NCBI GenBank assembly: GCA_945906835.1
Contig: CAMDRL010000004.1
Span: 1 to 23,308, forward strand
Direction of reading: 5' to 3'
DNA from: Rickettsia typhi
GTDB taxonomy: Bacteria > Pseudomonadota > Alphaproteobacteria > Rickettsiales > UBA1997
DNA: 23,308 bases
How positions within the stretch are numbered: position 1 is the first letter of the stretch; each line of letters starts with the position of its first letter. The notes below the pieces were generated by a model. That model was given only the letters and a program-made list of their open reading frames with translations, was not told where the DNA came from and searched no databases. Position numbers and translations under genes: made by a program. Below are positions 8,476 to 14,905 of the stretch, piece by piece.

Positions 8476-9387
8476 GTGATAAAAAAGAATATCAAAATAG
8501 TGGCAAAATTAATCAGCTTCCTGATGTCTTTTACAAGATATTCAAAAGTTTTTTTACTGCAGTTTTTTATATTCTCATTTTTCTCTTTTAGTTTTTTATC
8601 CACAGCTTTTTCTCAACAAGCTCCCGTCACAACTGATTCCAGAATTAGAACTTTAGTTTATAATTCTAATGAGGTTTATGAATTAAAATTTTACTATGGC
8701 TATCAGTCATTCATTGAATTTGCTGAAGATGAAGAAATTGAAATGATCTCAATTGGTGAAGCTTTCGCGTGGCGCTTAACTCCCGCGGGCAAAAGATTAT
8801 TTGTTAGACCTCTTGAAGTTGCTGGACATACTAACATGACGATCATCAGCAATAAAAGAACTTATCATTTTGATATTAGATCTGGTGAATATGATGGAAA
8901 AGCCGATGAAGAATTGGTTTACACTGTGAGATTCTTCTATCCACAAGTTGGGCAGCCTCTGCCAATTCCACCAAGATTATCAACTCCAAATCTTGTTGCG
9001 GTGGCAACTCCTGTAGCTCCTACTAAATCTATCATCAGAACTCCTGCTCCAAAATCCAGAGTTGATGAAAGATTGTCAGGAATTATTAGTAGAAATCTTG
9101 AAGGTTCTGATCTAAATTTTGATTTTAGTTTGGCGGGCACTTCTGATAATATCATGCCATCAAAAGTTTATGACGACACTAAAGAAACATTCTTTCAATT
9201 TTCTAATGACAACTTAATTGTTCCATCAATTAGTTTAGCCGATGTCCATGGTAATGAGCAGCCTTTAAATTATATAATTCGGGATGGTTTTGTGGTAGTT
9301 CCTGTAGTTGGAAAACAATTCACTTTAAGATTAGCCGATAGTTTGATTTGCGTGTATAATAACAAAGCTCTTAATCACACAAGATAA
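8476..9387 (+). CDS. virB9: Type IV secretion outer-membrane-complex protein VirB9
   Basis: VirB9 is a periplasmic component of the outer-membrane core complex, binding VirB7 and VirB10. The protein has the two expected domains. The N-terminal one begins after the signal peptide (DSRIRTLVYNSNEVYELKF and IGEAFAWRL). The C-terminal one contains FFQFSNDNLIVPSISL, NYIIRDGFVVVPVVGKQFTL and a final VYNNKA. The frame opens at GTG 8476 (303 residues). An ATG at 8524 gives 287 residues with a more typical signal peptide (basic MSFTRYSK, then a phenylalanine-rich core, cleavage near AFS-QQ) and may be the real start; neither has a clear Shine-Dalgarno. A proline-rich linker (about residues 155-195) joins the domains. 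The gene ends 2 bp before the stop of a convergent protease gene, so the secretion islet stops here. Confidence 0.92.
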   Translation: MIKKNIKIVAKLISFLMSFTRYSKVFLLQFFIFSFFSFSFLSTAFSQQAPVTTDSRIRTLVYNSNEVYELKFYYGYQSFIEFAEDEEIEMISIGEAFAWRLTPAGKRLFVRPLEVAGHTNMTIISNKRTYHFDIRSGEYDGKADEELVYTVRFFYPQVGQPLPIPPRLSTPNLVAVATPVAPTKSIIRTPAPKSRVDERLSGIISRNLEGSDLNFDFSLAGTSDNIMPSKVYDDTKETFFQFSNDNLIVPSISLADVHGNEQPLNYIIRDGFVVVPVVGKQFTLRLADSLICVYNNKALNHTR

Positions 9388-9389
9388 AA

Positions 9390-10001
9390 CTAATAAAAGG
9401 TAAGAACTAAGCGGTTTTGATAAAATTCATATTTCTTACATTGTTTTAGAAAACTCATTCCAAGCAAAGAAACTCCCATATTGGAGCTATTTACTGAAGC
9501 CAACATATTCCTAAATTTCACGCCGCTAATTTCCATTTCTTTTAAAATAACGCCTGCCCCTAAAGATATTCCATTGGCGGTTTGATAGCGTTTGTTAAAG
9601 TTAAGATTTTCAACATCAATTCCAGCATTTTTAGCATCATTCAAATTCAGCGTAATATCGCTGGCGCCAGTATCCACCATAAATTTTACCATTGCGCCAT
9701 TGACTTTGACATCCATATAAAAATGTCCATCTCGCGAGATATTGATGGAAATTTGCCCTTCTTCATTAATGCGTGCAGCGGAAGGATTTATTTCTCCTAA
9801 AATACGATTTTTAAAATCATAAAATTCATAACGATAGCTATAAAGCGAAATTATGATAATTGCGATTCCCAGCCATATTGATAAATATTTGAAAATTTTA
9901 CTAAAAGGCAAATCTTGGCGTGAAATTAATCCCGTAAACAAAAATAGCAGAATTAATGCGTAATATGTAAAAGATTGCCAATCTGATGAGCTAAGATTCA
10001 T
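9390..10001 (-). CDS. Membrane-anchored retropepsin-like aspartic protease (TIGR02281-type, APRc-like)
   Basis: The frame is open from 10070, but I place the start at the ATG at 10001, which forms a TAATG stop-start overlap with hisC. This gives 203 residues. Two N-terminal membrane segments (about residues 11-26 and 38-55) are followed by a soluble domain with a single aspartic protease motif FMVDTGASDITL, catalytic Asp110-Thr111-Gly112. The end, GVSLLGMSFLKQ, is the second conserved block of the clan. One motif per chain means the enzyme should act as a dimer, as retropepsins do. The closest characterised relative I know of is APRc of Rickettsia conorii, which processes surface autotransporters; that function here is inference. 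The gene is last in the parA-parB-hisC run and tail to tail with virB9. Confidence 0.82.
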   Translation of the reverse strand: MNLSSSDWQSFTYYALILLFLFTGLISRQDLPFSKIFKYLSIWLGIAIIIISLYSYRYEFYDFKNRILGEINPSAARINEEGQISINISRDGHFYMDVKVNGAMVKFMVDTGASDITLNLNDAKNAGIDVENLNFNKRYQTANGISLGAGVILKEMEISGVKFRNMLASVNSSNMGVSLLGMSFLKQCKKYEFYQNRLVLTFY

Positions 10002-11077
10002 TATATCTTTTTTAGAATGTTTAACAGATGCAAATTTTCTTCCTGCGTGCCAATTGTCATTCTCAAACAACTTGGTAAATTATAAGCCTGCATTTCCCTA
10101 AGAATTATTCCTTCTTCAAGCAAAGCCTGATTAGTTTTCTGGCATGTTTCAATATCGCCAAAATCAAGCAAAATAAAATTTGCGATAGATGGACGAGCCG
10201 TGATTTTATCAATTTTTGCAAATTCTGTGAAGAAAATTTCTAGCCATTTTTTATTATGAGAAATTGATTTTTGAAAAAATTCTTCATCTTCCAAAGCTGC
10301 TTTGGCAGCAAATTGTGCTGGTCCACCAACATTAAAAGGGCCACGAACTTTATTTAAAATTTCCGCAATTTCAGATGAGCTATAACACCACCCGAGGCGT
10401 AAACTAGCTAATCCATAAATTTTTGAAAAAGTTCTGGTTACAACAACATTAGAATTTTCATTAACTAATTTAATGGCATTTGGATAATCATGTTCCATGA
10501 CAAATTCTTCATAAGCATGATCGAGAATTATGAGGATATTTTTGGGAGTTTTTTCAATTAATTTTTTAATTTCACACTCATTTAAGTAAGAGCCAGTTGG
10601 GTTATTGGGATTGGCAATGAAAATAATTTTGGTTTTATTGCTAATTGCAGCCAAAATAGCATCAATATCAGTTTTAAAATTTTTCTCTTTAACTTTTACA
10701 GCATTAGCGCCAACTCTTTTAGCTGAAATTGGATACATTAAAAAGCCATATTCACTATAAATAACTTCATCGCCAATACCAGCAAAGGCTGTAGTTAGAA
10801 ATGCTAAGATCTCATCTGAACCAGCACCACAAACAATTCTTTCTGCATCAATTTTATTCTTTTTAGCGATTGCCTCGCGAAGTTCAGAGCAAGAGCCATC
10901 AGAATAACGAAAAACATCTTTAATATGATCGGCATAAGCATCGAGTGCTTTGGGGCTTGATCCCAGAGCATTTTCATTTGATGATAATTTTATTACTTTA
11001 TCCTTGCCGCCAACCTTTGCCTTTCCAGGTTTGTAATTTTCAATTTCCGATAAGTGAGAATGTGGAATTAGTGTCAT
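10001..11077 (-). CDS. hisC: Histidinol-phosphate/aromatic aminotransferase (HisC family)
   Basis: A PLP-dependent class I/II aminotransferase of 358 residues. Recognisable blocks are SSNENALGSSP at 32-42, the ANPNNPTG motif around 155-162, and FSKIYGLASLRLGW with the PLP-binding Lys219. HisC enzymes convert imidazole-acetol phosphate to histidinol phosphate and often also transaminate aromatic amino acids or arogenate precursors. No other histidine gene is in the window, and many relatives in Rickettsiales lack the pathway, so an aromatic or other transaminase role is quite possible. The start at 11077 is 4 bp after the parB stop, and the stop overlaps the start of the protease gene by 1 nt. 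It therefore probably shares a transcript with parAB, an unusual linkage. Confidence 0.85.
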   Translation of the reverse strand: MTLIPHSHLSEIENYKPGKAKVGGKDKVIKLSSNENALGSSPKALDAYADHIKDVFRYSDGSCSELREAIAKKNKIDAERIVCGAGSDEILAFLTTAFAGIGDEVIYSEYGFLMYPISAKRVGANAVKVKEKNFKTDIDAILAAISNKTKIIFIANPNNPTGSYLNECEIKKLIEKTPKNILIILDHAYEEFVMEHDYPNAIKLVNENSNVVVTRTFSKIYGLASLRLGWCYSSSEIAEILNKVRGPFNVGGPAQFAAKAALEDEEFFQKSISHNKKWLEIFFTEFAKIDKITARPSIANFILLDFGDIETCQKTNQALLEEGIILREMQAYNLPSCLRMTIGTQEENLHLLNILKKI

Positions 11078-11081
11078 TTTA

Positions 11082-11999
11082 TTATTTTTTTATATTTTCG
11101 ATTAATTGTTGAATTTCCTCTAATTCAGAAAACTTAATAGTAATTTTTCCGTTATTTTTAAAAGAATTATAAGAAATTTTTACCTCAGTTTTGAGAATTT
11201 CAGATAATTCACTTTCTATTCTAGTTAATTCTTGGCTATTAACAAATCTTATTTTTGATTCTGTTCTAACTAAAAGTGTATTATTTTTTACTTTTTCAAT
11301 TTTCTCATCACGAACTAAATCTTCAACATGTCTAACAGTTAAAGATTCATTAGCTGCTCTTTTTGCTAAAGTTTCTGGATCGTTAGAATTTATAATCGCT
11401 CTGGCGTGACCCATGGAAATTAATTTTTTATCCAACAGCTCTCTAACAATTTGAGGTAATGTTAATAATCTTAAAAGATTTGTAACATGACTTCTGCTCT
11501 TTCCAATTCTCTTTGAAATCTGATCTTGTGTATAAGAAAATTCTTCAATTAATTGTTTATATCCAGCAGCTTCTTCAATTAAAGACAAATCAGATCTTTG
11601 AACATTCTCAATAATAGCCAGCTCAAGAGCTTCGTGATTATTTAATTTTTTAACAATTGAAGGAATTCTAGTAAAGCCAGCAATTTTTGCGGCGCGAAAT
11701 CTTCTCTCGCCAGCTATAATTTCGTAATGATTTTCATCATCAGCTTTGCGTAAAATGATTGGTTGAATTAAGCCATTTTCTTTAATTGAGTTTGCTAGTT
11801 CGTAGATTTCATCATGATTAAAAGTTTTTCTTGGTTGATATATTCCAGCAATAATTTTATTTACCGAAATTGATTCAACCATTTCTCCTGACCTTACATT
11901 TTCACTTTGAATATTATCAACCTTTTTAGATTTGCTTTCGCCAAGCAAAGCTGACAATCCGCGACCTAATTTTTTTTCTTGAATGGCTGGTTCTTTCAT
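11082..11999 (-). CDS. parB: Chromosome partitioning protein ParB
   Basis: ParB binds parS sites near the origin, spreads on DNA as a CTP-dependent clamp and stimulates ParA. The 305-residue protein opens with the typical KKLGRGLSALLGE segment. The N-terminal CTPase domain follows (QPRKTF, then the GERRFRAAKIAG box), then the helix-turn-helix DNA-binding domain (YTQDQISKRIGKSRSHVTNLLRL region). A C-terminal dimerisation domain ends in EIQQLIENIKK. Everything expected of a chromosomal ParB is present. A parS-like site sits between it and parA, so ParB probably binds within its own operon and may repress it. The order parA-parB is typical of alphaproteobacterial chromosomes, although the commonly adjacent rsmG/mnmG genes are absent from this window. 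Confidence 0.95.
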   Translation of the reverse strand: MKEPAIQEKKLGRGLSALLGESKSKKVDNIQSENVRSGEMVESISVNKIIAGIYQPRKTFNHDEIYELANSIKENGLIQPIILRKADDENHYEIIAGERRFRAAKIAGFTRIPSIVKKLNNHEALELAIIENVQRSDLSLIEEAAGYKQLIEEFSYTQDQISKRIGKSRSHVTNLLRLLTLPQIVRELLDKKLISMGHARAIINSNDPETLAKRAANESLTVRHVEDLVRDEKIEKVKNNTLLVRTESKIRFVNSQELTRIESELSEILKTEVKISYNSFKNNGKITIKFSELEEIQQLIENIKK

Positions 12000-12016
12000 A
12001 AGTAATTTTGATTTAA

Positions 12017-12032
12017 TGTTTCACATGAAACT
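12017..12032. promoter_or_regulatory. parS-like ParB-binding site between parA and parB
   Basis: The 16-mer TGTTTCACATGAAACT matches the bacterial parS consensus TGTTTCACGTGAAACA at 14 of 16 positions. The differences are the central G to A and the last base. It lies between parA and parB, and its last two bases are the first two of the triplet 12031-12033 that encodes the parA stop on the - strand. ParB binding here could nucleate the partition complex and also influence the parAB transcript. Binding is inferred from sequence match. Confidence 0.82.
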
Positions 12033-12825
12033 ATTTTTTAGAAGACTCTTCTTTGGATAATATTTCTTTGGCTAATTTAATATAAGCTACAGATCCTGTA
12101 CATTTAGAATCGTAAATAATACCAGGAAGTCCGTGCGAAGGAGCTTCTGACATTTTAACATTTCTAGGAATTGAGTGTTTAAAAACTTTATCTTTTAAAA
12201 AGCTTCTAACATCAATCTCAACCTGCTCTGTTAATTTATTTCTACGATCATGCATAGTTAATATAATTCCGCCAATTCTTAAGTTATGATTTAAATTATC
12301 TTTAACTAAATCTAAGCTTGTTAATAAATGACTCAATCCCTCAAGAGCAAAAAATTCACATTGCAATGGAATTAATACTGAATCAGAAGCGGTTAAGGCA
12401 TTAATTGTTAAGAGACCTAAAGATGGTGGGCAATCAATCAGAATATAATCGTAATCATGAATTACTTTAGCTAAAGCTTTTCGCAAAATAAATTCTCGAT
12501 TATCTAATCCAACTAATTCAATTTCGCACGCTGATAAATCAACAGTTGAAGTTATAATGTTTAAGTTTGGAATATTGGTTGGTATTACTGATTCTTTTGC
12601 TGAGCATTCTCCGATTAGAATTTCATAAATTGTTTTTTGTCTTTGAGATTGACTAATGCCAAAGCCAGTGCTGGCATTACCTTGCGGATCTAGATCTATT
12701 ATCAAAACTCTTCTTTTTATGGCTGCAAAAGCTGTGGCAAGGTTGACGGCAGTAGTGGTTTTTCCAACTCCACCTTTTTGATTTACAATAGAAAAAACCT
12801 GTGCTCTTTTGTGATGATGACTCAT
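12031..12825 (-). CDS. parA: Chromosome partitioning ATPase ParA (Soj type)
   Basis: ParA is a Walker-type ATPase that coats the nucleoid as an ATP dimer and moves ParB-parS complexes apart. The 264-residue protein has the deviant Walker A KGGVGKTTT at about residues 18-26 in the usual VNQKGGVGKTT context, LIIDLDPQGNAST just after it, and the Walker B region DYILIDCPPSLG. It has no N-terminal DNA-binding extension, so it is of the short chromosomal (type Ib/Soj) kind rather than the plasmid P1 type. A parS-like site overlaps its stop, and another lies about 70 bp upstream next to a probable promoter. It appears intact and is the first gene of the operon running to hisC and the retropepsin-like protease. 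Confidence 0.95.
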   Translation of the reverse strand: MSHHHKRAQVFSIVNQKGGVGKTTTAVNLATAFAAIKRRVLIIDLDPQGNASTGFGISQSQRQKTIYEILIGECSAKESVIPTNIPNLNIITSTVDLSACEIELVGLDNREFILRKALAKVIHDYDYILIDCPPSLGLLTINALTASDSVLIPLQCEFFALEGLSHLLTSLDLVKDNLNHNLRIGGIILTMHDRRNKLTEQVEIDVRSFLKDKVFKHSIPRNVKMSEAPSHGLPGIIYDSKCTGSVAYIKLAKEILSKEESSKK

Positions 12826-12861
12826 AAGATTATTTTAGTTTTTAGTAAAATCTACTTTCTA

Positions 12862-12889
12862 AAATTAGATCTTATTTTTTTTCTGTCAA
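12862..12889 (-). promoter_or_regulatory. Probable sigma-70-type promoter of parA operon
   Basis: On the - strand a perfect -35 hexamer TTGACA (12889-12884) is followed by a 16-nt A-rich spacer and TAATTT (12867-12862), a weak -10. The start codon of parA is about 37 bp downstream. The parS-like site at 12892-12907 ends 2 bp upstream of the -35 box, so ParB binding could compete with RNA polymerase and give autoregulation. The -35 match is clear; the -10 is weak and the assignment tentative. Confidence 0.45.
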
Positions 12890-12891
12890 AT

Positions 12892-12907
12892 TGTTTCACA
12901 TGAAACA
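12892..12907. promoter_or_regulatory. parS-like ParB-binding site upstream of parA
   Basis: The 16-mer TGTTTCACATGAAACA matches the parS consensus TGTTTCACGTGAAACA at 15 of 16 positions. The single change (central G to A) is the same one seen in the site at 12017-12032, which suggests that CACATG is the form preferred by this lineage's ParB. It sits just upstream of the probable parA promoter, so it may serve both segregation and autoregulation. Confidence 0.87.
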
Positions 12908-12943
12908 TTGAAAATTCAAAAAAGTGATTTTCTGGTTGGAGAT

Positions 12944-13120
12944 AAATCACTCATCTCAAATGCTGGCGCATTTGATCCACCCTCTTTTTACTCATAAACC
13001 TTTTATTTTTGAAAGGAATGAGTTGCAATTGCTAAAGCAATTATCAAAGAGAGCTAAAAGCGGCAAGCCCTCTTTGAAAAAGAGGATGGATGATTGCGCA
13101 GCAATCAGACTGGTGATTTA
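12944..13120. repeat. Palindromic element with long imperfect terminal inverted repeats (MITE/RPE-like)
   Basis: The 308-bp spacer between parA and tadA holds no convincing gene but a structured element of about 177 bp. Its ends, roughly 12944-12989 and 13074-13120, are imperfect inverted repeats of about 45 bp: both begin TAAATCAC read inward and end in CCTCTTTTT. Each end carries its own small hairpin (12958-12973 and 13092-13106). Inside are two more perfect hairpins, 13027-13042 (6-bp stem) and 13069-13085 (7-bp stem, 3-nt loop). There is no transposase. The form is that of a non-autonomous palindromic repeat such as a MITE or the Rickettsia palindromic elements. A 65-codon frame spans it (12924-13121, +), probably a by-product of the repeat. 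Family membership cannot be shown from one copy. Confidence 0.65.
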
Positions 13121-13133
13121 ACTTTATGTAAGA

Positions 13134-13580
13134 TTATCTCTTTAATTTAAAGAAAATTTTCAGCAATGTCTTAGATTCTTCTTCATTAATTCCCGAATAA
13201 ATCTCAGGTCTATGATGGCAAGAGCTACTGTGAAATATTCTTGGACCATTTTCAACTCCGCCGAATTTTTGATCGGATGCGGCATAGTAAACTCTTCTGA
13301 CTCTTGCTAAAGATATTGCCGAAGCGCACATTGGACAAGGTTCAAGAGTTATGTAAATATCACAATTATCAAGGCGATGTGAGTTTTTAAATAAAGAGGC
13401 TTGTCTTATGGCTAGAATTTCAGCATGGGCGGTGGGATCTTTTAAAGAAATGTTTTTATTATGACTTTCAGCAATAATTTTTCCATCTTCAACAATAATT
13501 GCACCTACTGGAACTTCATTATTTTCAAAAGCTAATTTTGCCTGATGCAAAGCCCTTTCCATAAAATGATTATTTTTCAT
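13134..13580 (-). CDS. tadA: tRNA-specific adenosine deaminase TadA
   Basis: TadA deaminates the wobble adenosine of tRNA-Arg(ACG) to inosine. The 148-residue protein has both zinc and catalytic motifs of the cytidine deaminase fold: HAE at 52-54 with the proton-shuttling Glu54, and PCPMC at 81-85, preceded by TLE. The segment RRVYYAASDQKFGG after it is typical of TadA and separates it from cytosine deaminases. Length is close to the usual 150-165 residues. It is the last gene of the ubiA-nadD-tatD-tadA run, 7 bp after tatD. Downstream lies the palindromic element, with no clear terminator of the GC-stem and T-run kind. Confidence 0.93.
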   Translation of the reverse strand: MKNNHFMERALHQAKLAFENNEVPVGAIIVEDGKIIAESHNKNISLKDPTAHAEILAIRQASLFKNSHRLDNCDIYITLEPCPMCASAISLARVRRVYYAASDQKFGGVENGPRIFHSSSCHHRPEIYSGINEEESKTLLKIFFKLKR

Positions 13581-13587
13581 AATATTT

Positions 13588-14385
13588 TTAGCTTAGGATT
13601 TTAGCTTTAGTGAATATTTTAAAGAAATTCTCAGTAGTTTTTGAAATAACTTCTGCATTTTCTAAGCCTTTTAATTCAGCGATAAATTCTGCAACATATT
13701 TTGTAAAAGCTGGCTGATTGATTTTACCACGATTTGGAACTGGTGCTAAATAAGGTGAATCTGTTTCTACCAATAATGACTCAATCGGCAAAGATTTAAC
13801 AATTTGTTGTAATTCTACAGCGTTTTTGAAAGTAACTATTCCTGAAATAGAAATATAAATTCCCAAATCTAAAGCTTTTTTTGCTAACTCTGTGGAGCTT
13901 GAAAAGCAATGTAATAAAGCAGGAAATTTCTTAATTTTTTGTTGAGAATCCAATATCTCCATCATTTCTAAATCAGCATCACGACTGTGAATTATTAATG
14001 GCAGGTTAGTTTCTTGAGAAGCTTTAATGTGTTCAATAAAGCTTATTTTTTGTTGCTCAATTGAGGATTTATCATGGAAATAATCCAATCCAGTCTCGCC
14101 AATTCCAATGATTTTGGGGTTTTCTAAACAAATTTTTATAATTTCATCGGCAGTTATTTTTGGCTCTTCCACAACATTACAAGGATGAATTCCAACTGAG
14201 GCATAAACAAAATCATATTTTTTGGTATAAGCTAAAATTTTATCAATTTCAGTAACTCTGGTACAAATTGTTTGCAGAATTTTAACCTGATTATTTAAAG
14301 AATTTGTTATAACTTCTTCCAGTTGCAAACCCTTTTTTTCTACAAGATCAAGATGGCAATGTGTATCAACGATATAATTAAACAT
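13588..14385 (-). CDS. tatD: TatD-family metal-dependent DNase
   Basis: TatD/YcfH-type enzymes are TIM-barrel metallohydrolases with 3'-5' exonuclease or deoxyribonuclease activity. The 265-residue protein shows all metal-site blocks in order: DTHCHLDL at residues 7-14, GIGETGLDYFHDKS in the first third, IIHSRDAD in the middle, LLHCFSSS, and LVETDSPYLAPVPNRGK near the end, with the metal-binding aspartate in ETDSP. It overlaps the end of nadD by 8 nt and is translated in a different frame, suggesting coupled translation. The biological substrate is not evident; a role in DNA repair or turnover is usual for the family. Confidence 0.93.
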   Translation of the reverse strand: MFNYIVDTHCHLDLVEKKGLQLEEVITNSLNNQVKILQTICTRVTEIDKILAYTKKYDFVYASVGIHPCNVVEEPKITADEIIKICLENPKIIGIGETGLDYFHDKSSIEQQKISFIEHIKASQETNLPLIIHSRDADLEMMEILDSQQKIKKFPALLHCFSSSTELAKKALDLGIYISISGIVTFKNAVELQQIVKSLPIESLLVETDSPYLAPVPNRGKINQPAFTKYVAEFIAELKGLENAEVISKTTENFFKIFTKAKILS

Positions 14386-14905
14386 TTTTTCTGAGATTTG
14401 TTGATGAAATATTTACGGTTTTGGTTCTTAGTCTAAAAAATTGGGGGAATTTTTGATCAGAACTTTGCAATTTGGAATAAATTTTAAAAGATTTTGTTTG
14501 AGAAATTTTTGCTAAAAAATTATCACGACTAAAAATTGCAAAAGGCAGCATTTTTATCAGATTTTTAAAATTATCCCATTCATGAAATCTGGGTAAATTA
14601 TCCGCTCCCATGATCCAAATAAATTGATAATTCGGATATTTCTTTTGTAATTTTTTTATTAATTTTTCAGTTTTAATTTCGTCAAATTTTTTTAGATAAA
14701 TTTTTGGATGATTTTTGGTTAAATTCTCACATTTTTTATAACGAGCTTCATAGTTTTCATAAATTGATTTTTCCTTAAAAGGATTATGTGCCGTTGGAAT
14801 CCACCAAATTTGTTTTAGCCCAAGTTTTTTAATGGCCAAGTTGCTAATATGAAGATGTCCTTGATGCGGTGGATTAAAGCTTCCACCAAATAATCCAACT
14901 TTCAT
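14378..14905 (-). CDS. nadD: Nicotinate-nucleotide adenylyltransferase NadD (short C-terminus)
   Basis: NadD joins ATP and nicotinate mononucleotide to deamido-NAD in NAD synthesis. The 175-residue protein opens with the nucleotidyltransferase signature LFGGSFNPPHQGH (HxGH at its end), has WIMGADNLPRFHEWDNF in the middle, and ends with ISSTNLRKNV, the (S/T)xxR block that binds ATP. The protein stops 3 residues after that arginine block, where E. coli NadD continues for roughly 25-30 more residues, so the last helix seems to be missing. The ATG overlaps the ubiA stop as TAATG, and the end overlaps tatD by 8 nt. Either a natural short form or a small deletion explains the end. The catalytic motifs are intact and activity is plausible. 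Confidence 0.9.
   Translation of the reverse strand: MKVGLFGGSFNPPHQGHLHISNLAIKKLGLKQIWWIPTAHNPFKEKSIYENYEARYKKCENLTKNHPKIYLKKFDEIKTEKLIKKLQKKYPNYQFIWIMGADNLPRFHEWDNFKNLIKMLPFAIFSRDNFLAKISQTKSFKIYSKLQSSDQKFPQFFRLRTKTVNISSTNLRKNV

Noticed and set aside
10002..10070. Longer N-terminus for the retropepsin-like protease from 10070
   Set aside because: It would overlap the conserved end of hisC by about 70 nt; the ATG at 10001 forms a standard TAATG coupling.
12924..13121. 65-codon frame on the + strand spanning the palindromic element
   Set aside because: It coincides with the inverted-repeat element, has no ribosome-binding site or family motif, and is best explained as a by-product of the repeat.
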